Origin: Mantis religiosa
Lineage: Eukaryota; Arthropoda; Insecta; Mantodea; Mantidae
NCBI GenBank assembly: GCA_030765055.1
Contig: CM060955.1
Span: 99,446,024-99,510,023 of the forward strand
Reading direction: 5' to 3'
Length of the DNA stretch: 64,000 bases
The notes below the pieces were generated by a model. It was not told the DNA's origin and did no database searches. It saw only the letters and a list, made by a program, of their open reading frames with translations. This document shows, piece by piece, positions 57,885 through 64,000 of the stretch; positions within the stretch are counted from its first letter, which is position 1; each line of letters begins with the position of its first letter. Both the position numbers and the translations under genes were made by a program.

Positions 57885-58460
57885 GGGTAATCCATAAAAT
57901 AACGAACATTTGACTTTAATATAATAAAAACATATATTTTATATGAACAAGTATCCCTTATAAGTCTAGTTTTTCTGTCTACATTAACACCTTCGTGATA
58001 TAAAGTTTTATAATTTCTAACCACAAGATGTAAAATTGTCAGATTGTATTCAGTTACCATTAGTCCATTAAGGCAAGATCTTTGGACACAATTTCTCCAA
58101 GCAAATATTGAGAAATGTTTGGGCAAACATATGCCACAAGTCTTGGGTCAGGCATCTTTCTTGTACTAATTTGATATTCATCTGATTTCTGAAGTAATAT
58201 GAAATGAGTCCGGGAAAGTTTCGTTCAGCACATTTGTGGTCCATTATTGAACATTTCATACCATTTTCTCACACTTCCATTACTACATATTCCCTTTGGT
58301 TGACGGTAAATCTCTATAGCCTTCAACTTACGAGATTTCATAAATCTATCAACACCTTTCATCTCATTGTCAGCTGGTTTTTATCACGCTGTAAATTTTG
58401 AACAATCACAGAATGCACAACAGTCACTTGTTTTGACTGGCACTCACACAACACTGTGAG
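57885..58460 (-). pseudogene. mariner-like transposon fragment
   Basis: One end, GGGTAATCCATAAAATAACG, resembles a transposon terminus. On the - strand, about 58345-58200, KSRKLKAIEIYRQPKGIC and NGSVRKWYEMFNNGP match the helix-turn-helix start of mariner-type transposases (usual pattern AIEIxRQ, SVRKWVxxFxxGR). The catalytic part is missing. Confidence 0.5.
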
Positions 58461-58960
58461 TTGCGAGGAAACTTTTGGTTTATGCTCGTATATGAAGGAA
58501 AGAGAAGTAGAACTTAGGTTAATATAAGTTTTTCTTTCTTTGTGCTTATTTACGGTAGTCAGAGTTCATCGTTTTCAGCATGCTAGATAAAGGTAGGTTG
58601 TTATTGTAATTATAATATTAACCAGAAATATGTATATACTTGAATTAAATTGATTTTAAATATTCTTCCGGAAAACAGTATTTCCTTGATGTCTTGTGCG
58701 GCCGTACCTTTAGTGGAAGAAGCTGTCACATAGGTTAAACATGAAGACTGGAAAATCTGACTTAGAATGCAAAAACTTACATTCAATACTATTGATATTA
58801 TTAATATTACTATTGTTATTAATATGTTTACCTAGAACCACTACTGTATAAGCCTAAGTGCCAGTTAGACGTTATTCGAGTACCTCACTCATGGAGATAA
58901 ATAATCTGTAGATTAATTTTATTGGCATCACTATCCTTACGTCCATTTATCCGTTTATAT

Positions 58961-59451
58961 TGTCGCAAACCCGTTATCTACGATCGCGCGGCTTGTTTAC
59001 ACAAAGGAACTGATAGGTGGGCAGTGTAGAAACAAAGAGCCGGCAGATAAAGATAGCACGCAGATTAAGGTCTGCCGAAACGAACAAACTGAGATAAATG
59101 GAAATTTCTGGTGACTTCTTGAGTGATAGAGATATTTTGGGTTGTGGTTTATTTTAGAATAGTCTAGAAATTATCGGTGAGGTATTTAAAGAGGCGATGA
59201 CTCGCCAAGGGTGCGTTGTAAAACGAGAGTGAGGCGCGAGAGGTAAGCAGAGAACAGCTGAGAGTGTTGTAACGAGAGTTGGTGTTGTAAACTGAACGCT
59301 GTTTGTTATTGTCATCGACCTTGGAAGATTGTGTTGTATATGTGATGTAATGTTGTTACGTGAGAATTGAACAGTGTATCTCTACGTAAATAAAGAACAT
59401 TTAGAATTTCGTAAAATTGGATTTTTAATTCTACGAACCCACGAAGTCACA
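58961..59451 (+). mobile_element. solo LTR (491 bp) with 4-bp duplication ATAT
   Basis: It starts TGTCGCAAACCCGTTATC and ends ACGAACCCACGAAGTCACA, with ATAT on both sides (58957-58960, 59452-59455). AATAAAGAACATTTAGAATT near the end is the polyadenylation region. It is the closest relative of the LTR at 34096-36198. Confidence 0.9.
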
Positions 59452-60578
59452 ATATGAAGCATATCTGGAACCTCTTCATCAATGGAATCGAAATTTAATG
59501 TAATGAGTTGTAATTTTTCAAATTTGGTTGAAATTTCGAGTAATGGATTGTCTGCTAAACAAGCTTCAGGCAAAAAGTTGCATTCCTAGGAGTTGAAACT
59601 TTTACGAAAATCGTTTATAGATCATTTATAACTGAATTTCTAGTTTTGTAGACAGAAGTTTCATTGAGTATATTAAACGTGAATGACTTTTTTAGGTTTC
59701 TTTACAAAACCTTGCATATTAATGCATTTTACCAGTGCCACAGCATTATTTCCTCCACAAGGTGAGGCCAGCCTGGACCCAGAAATGAACCCTTTTTGGA
59801 ACAGAGTTGTATTGTGTATGTATTTAAATATAAGGGAAATAAATACAAACAAGCACTCCAAGAGGAAGTAACAAATTGTATGAATTTTATGTGCAGTTTA
59901 AAGAATAATAATCTATTATGTTCTATGTGTGTATGGTCATAACTCAATAAAGAACACTTCGATAAATGCCAAACTTGACGTTTAAGTTTCATACATTCCA
60001 AAGATGTGACACAAAACTGTTCAAGAAAGCCCCTATTAAAATTATCCTTAACAAGAAAGATTTTTCAGCATTTTTTTATTTTTCCAAAAATAAGTATAAG
60101 ATTTCCATTAAAATAGTATGTGTTTAAGATACACGCATTTAAAATAGAAAGTAGAGCTCAAATTTTCTAGGAATAACGTGTAAAGTCCTCTTCATTCGAT
60201 TTATATAAATTTGTATCAGTGGTAAACAGTAAGAGTTAGAGGAAAATGAACTGCTATATAATATTTGCATGTCCTTAAAACACACAATTTATGTCAAATG
60301 TATCTTTTGTGTCTTTAGTTATTTCTGAGATATACGTTATGGTTGGTTTAAATTGTTCACCATTTTCTATTTGATATTCATTTGTTTCTCAGGGTGCTAT
60401 GGAATATTATTCTGGATAAGCGTCCCCCTCTTCCACTTGCACCTTCAACGAAATGTGTTATGAAGTATTTCTGCAAAGTCTTAAATCGATTAATAAGTAG
60501 CTAGAAGAGTAAGCTTTCTTAAGAAACGTAAGAGTAGTTTGTCGAAGTGGGTGGCTTGAGAAAGTCATGGGAATATAG

Positions 60579-60964
<386 letters not shown>

Positions 60965-61524
60965 CGAAGAGTAAAAGGAAGCTGTTCCTCCTTGCAGGTG
61001 GCAGTGGTTTCTTTGCCGTTGTGTAACAATCATGGCGAAGGGCTACGTCTTGTATTTTCTTTGTTGGAGCAGCACCTTGCTTGCTTGTGAGGTTTGACCT
61101 CTGGCGATATCGATTTGGCGGATGCTCTTGCGGGTTGATATCGCCTAGCTCTTTCTTCTACTGAGATGCCTCACTTTTCCGATGGCAGCACCCATATGTT
61201 AGCCGGCCGGCCGGTTGCCCTTTCTTTCTTGGATTCATCTTTTCAACTCGGCCACCGACCAATTGCCTTTTCCCCCGTCTCTATTCCTCGTGGCCAGCAG
61301 ATAATCTGCTCTAGAGTTGGTTGTTGAACCAACTATGTTACACACACTTCTTTTGTCCCTTGCCTTCTTCATGCACTCCTTTCAAAGTGTTCCTTTTGTT
61401 ACTACACTTCGCCTTACCCAACTTCCACCTTATTTTCGTGCCATTACTCGCGTCTCTTCTTAACCTCATTCAGCTCTCATAGTCACTTTTTTCTCTGTTT
61501 TATTTTCTACACTTCCTTGTTGTT

Positions 61525-61640
61525 AAGTAGAGTAAATGCATTCCACCAAAACATACGATACGAGATCTCATAAACTCAATTGAAAAAAAGTTTAAGAAAG
61601 GTCCACATGTGTCTGTCCGTTGGACTATCTATCTATAGCA
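61525..61640 (+). repeat. old dispersed repeat, copy 7
   Basis: AAGTAGAGTAAATGCATTCC, ACCAAAACATACGATACGAG, ATCTCATAAACTC and CACATGTGTCTGTCCGTTGG follow the family order. Confidence 0.5.
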
Positions 61641-61649
61641 TAGGATAGA

Positions 61650-62990
61650 ATTTTCGGAAGGGATTCGGCACGTCGAAAAGACTAATCTTTTGTACCCAGC
61701 CCCAAGTGTCGCACCCCTGGGAGAAAGGATGAGGCAAGAGGAGACAAAGGATGGCCAACCTCAGAACAGTACCCTAAGATTTACCAGTTTGAAACTCCCC
61801 AGCAGTCCTGTATACCAGCATCCCTCCTATCGCGACCCACTAGGCCGGTTCGGAGACCGAAGACTGTCCTCCCGAAGGACGAAGATGTTTACCAGGAGCA
61901 TATTGTCACCCGAACGTCGGAACTCCCTATAGAACCGGCCAGCAGTAGGGCCAGACGGGAAGCATTCAGGCCACGCCTACCCGTTTATCTCGTGTCACTA
62001 ACTGAAGGGATGATTAGCAGAACGGCGGGAGCCCTGTAGCGTCTCTTTCCCCTCCCACCATACGTCTGGAAACCTCGGGATAATTGTGCGCGCCGCGAAC
62101 TTTCCAGAAACGGCGATGTTCCCTATATAAGGCCTGTAGTTGGTGAGTCAGTTGAGTTCTTGTCGAGCAGCCGTGAGGAGCACCCAGTGAGGGAACGGAC
62201 TGTGTACGTGCATCGGAGGAGTGTACGTAACTGCGTGCAGTGGATCTGTGACAGACGAACTGGTGAATTGTAATTGTGTGCATTACGTAATTCTGTGTAA
62301 TCGGCAAGTGTTCCGATTGTAATTCGGTGGAAATAAAGAACATTTTTGAGTGGTGTAATTGGACTTTTAATTTCACGAATCCACAAAGTCACAATATCAA
62401 CCTGTCATGTAACGCCGAGGCTTCCGCCAACACTTCTATTACTCGACAGAGCGTTGAGGCGTATTGACTTTCACGTGACCAGCGCTGCGATCGTCCCTTA
62501 TCAGGTCTTATCTGGTCGATTAGAGGAGTGAAATATTAGTAATCTAGCGTACAGTAAGCTACGAAACACAAATAGAGCGATTGGAAGCTGCAGTCTATAT
62601 GATATGTTTTCTCGCGCCTGCCGATGTATGACACATTACTGTCCAGAAGACATGATTATATCTGAATAGACTATACATACACTGGACTCACCGTGTATGT
62701 GCGATAAGCTGAGGTAAACATCTCTGTGTTACGAAATTTTCCGATACGTCTTCTCGCTTTACCATGTAGTAGCTTGAAAGAGACATTAGCTGAGATATGA
62801 TGTGAAATGATAATGGAGATGAAGTGGAGAGACGAGTATTTCTGGGGATGTAATTAACCCACACAGCATTCTCCTGTGACCCGAGAAAATCCCCAAAAGT
62901 TCCATGGGTCTGGTAGATCGGTCACTGGAAACGAACTTGGACCTCCTTAATGCGGATCACAGATGAAACCGCCCAGTTTTAAATAGCATA
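61650..62990 (+). repeat. repeat family G copy, interrupted by a solo LTR
   Basis: Blocks GGGAGAAAGGATGAGG, CCAGTTTGAAACTCCCC, GACTGTCCTCCCGAAGGACG and TTTACCAGGAGCATAT, then after the LTR CCTGTCATGTAACGCCGAGG and GATATGATGTGAAATGATAA, run in the same order as at 5182-5725. There is extra material at about 62455-62790. Confidence 0.7.
61904..62393 (+). mobile_element. solo LTR (490 bp) with 4-bp duplication ATAT
   Basis: It starts TGTCACCCGAACGTCGG and ends TCCACAAAGTCACA, with ATAT on both sides (61900-61903, 62394-62397). CCCTATATAAGGCCTG (about 62120) is a good TATA box and GGAAATAAAGAACA the polyadenylation region. It is closest to the LTR at 36695. Confidence 0.92.
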
Positions 62991-63061
62991 ACTTGGAAAC
63001 AAAATGTGAGGTACGATTTAAGTTGGTGTTTAAGATCAGCATCTTTCAAGAAGTGACACGA

Positions 63062-63800
63062 AATTTCTTCTTCTTCTTCTTCTTCTTCACTTCAAGGATT
63101 AGGCATTTCTGCCTGCTCTGTCTTTACATTCCCACATCTACCCCCATCTTGTAAGGATCCTACATTTCCTCTTCAGCGAGTATTTTATCTTCTTATTTAA
63201 ACTGACATTCTTCCATCACTCATTCTATTCATATGCTCTTTCCAATTCTGTTTGTTCTTGTCTATTTTATCCTGTAATTTGTATACACCTAATTCTTCTC
63301 GGAGTTTTTCATTCTTCATTAAGCATCGTCTGGTGAATTCTTGAACTCTTCTTAAGAATCTCATTGTTACTGCCTGTATTTTACTTTTATTCCTTTCTTT
63401 TAATGTCCAGGACTCTTCTTGTTTTAATTACGTCCTCCAACGTTAAGTCATATGGGACGATGAATGGAATCGGTGAAATGATGTTGCCCGACATTCGTCT
63501 TTCAGGATAAGGGAAACCCCTGGAGAAAACCTTATCCAGGTAACTCATCCTGACCGAGATTCAAACTCGTGACCTCTCGAACGTGAGGTAGACACGCTAC
63601 CTTCTACGCTACGTCTAAGACTAGTTTCGGTATATTAGCAGTGGGACTGCCATAATTTTATAAAGTTTCAATTTTGTACCTATTCTTTTTTTTTTTCTTT
63701 TTTTTTTAAGTTCTTGCTATGGTTCCGCAATCTCCTGAAACTTGTCTATCTTGTTTTCTAAATCTTGAGCCAGTTGTTTTAATTTCAAACCCTAAAATAT
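63062..63800 (-). pseudogene. non-LTR retrotransposon (RTE-like), copy 3, split by SINE-A
   Basis: The low end is a CTT array (63067-63089), which on the - strand is a GAA tail after CCTAATCCTTGAAGTGAAG, matching the 3' end of copy 2 at 12362. The stretch to 63425 parallels the C-terminal region of copy 2 (same order of blocks down to CCAGGACTC). After the SINE, 63620-63800 parallels the copy 2 segment around 11900-12010 (CTGCCATAATTTTATAAA, GTTCTTGCTATGGTTCC). The frame is too decayed to translate. Confidence 0.75.
63429..63615 (-). repeat. SINE-A, internally deleted, inside RTE copy 3
   Basis: ACGTCCTCCAACGTTAAG to TACCTTCTACGCTACG, with GTGAAATGATG joined to TTGCCCGACATTCG. This is a deletion of about 45 bases at nearly the same place as, but not identical to, that in the copy at 44.9 kb. 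Confidence 0.85.
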
Positions 63801-64000
63801 TGTTATTATTTTTATATTTATTATTTTAAATTTATTTTAAAAATGGAAAGAAATCCTTATGAACTGTTGGAAGTGTTTGAGAAAGTGAACGAGATTAAAT
63901 GAATGGAAAAGGAAGACGTGTGATAAAGTGAGTTAGGAATAGAAAAGAATCAATAATGGTAATTTGTTTTAAAATGTTATTAGAAATATAAAATTATTTG

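Overview
This is a piece of a large, repeat-rich arthropod nuclear genome, most likely an insect. No bacterial-type operons, rRNA genes or CRISPR arrays are visible. The only host protein-coding gene I can support is the 5' part of an orthologue of dissatisfaction (dsf, NR2E2), a tailless-class orphan nuclear receptor, on the + strand. Three exons are visible: a tiny first coding exon behind a TATA/GAGA-type promoter (TATA at 17508, ATG at 17648 or 17657, donor at 17667), exon 2 (44363-44443, first zinc finger) and exon 3 (49778-49939, second zinc finger). The three join in phase and all have consensus splice sites. Intron 1 is about 26.7 kb, intron 2 about 5.3 kb, and intron 3 runs off the right edge. 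The exons for the hinge and ligand-binding domain are not in the window.

Everything else is intergenic or intronic DNA dominated by mobile elements. Left flank (1-17.5 kb): tRNA-like SINEs, three non-LTR reverse-transcriptase fragments (one interrupted by a SINE), a 660-bp snapback DNA transposon and long AG, GAAA and GT microsatellites. Intron 1 (17.7-44.4 kb): a second snapback mariner, a nearly full-length but broken Tc1/DD34E element, two mariner DD34D copies, two solo LTRs (one split by a mariner), several SINEs including a SINE within a SINE and a chimera, a PIF/Harbinger derivative with TTA duplications, and a 670-bp foldback about 220 bp before exon 2. Intron 2: a deleted SINE, an 830-bp TAA array and an internally deleted mariner. 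Intron 3 (49.9-64 kb): an imperfect palindrome, a retroposed 375-bp insert, another two solo LTRs, a second TAA array and a RTE-like retrotransposon end carrying a SINE.

The repeats form recognisable families. SINE-A ends in an ACGTTGGAGGACGTA-type tail. SINE-B begins GGGCCGCGCCGTGGCTCAG. SINE-C and SINE-D have a few copies each. One solo-LTR family has 4-bp RTAT-like target duplications. A mariner family begins CGAGGGCTGTTCAATAAAG. An old AT-rich dispersed repeat built on a CCACCCAAAAATT core occurs at least seven times. I read everything by eye, so element boundaries are usually good to a few bases where target duplications are quoted and to tens of bases elsewhere.
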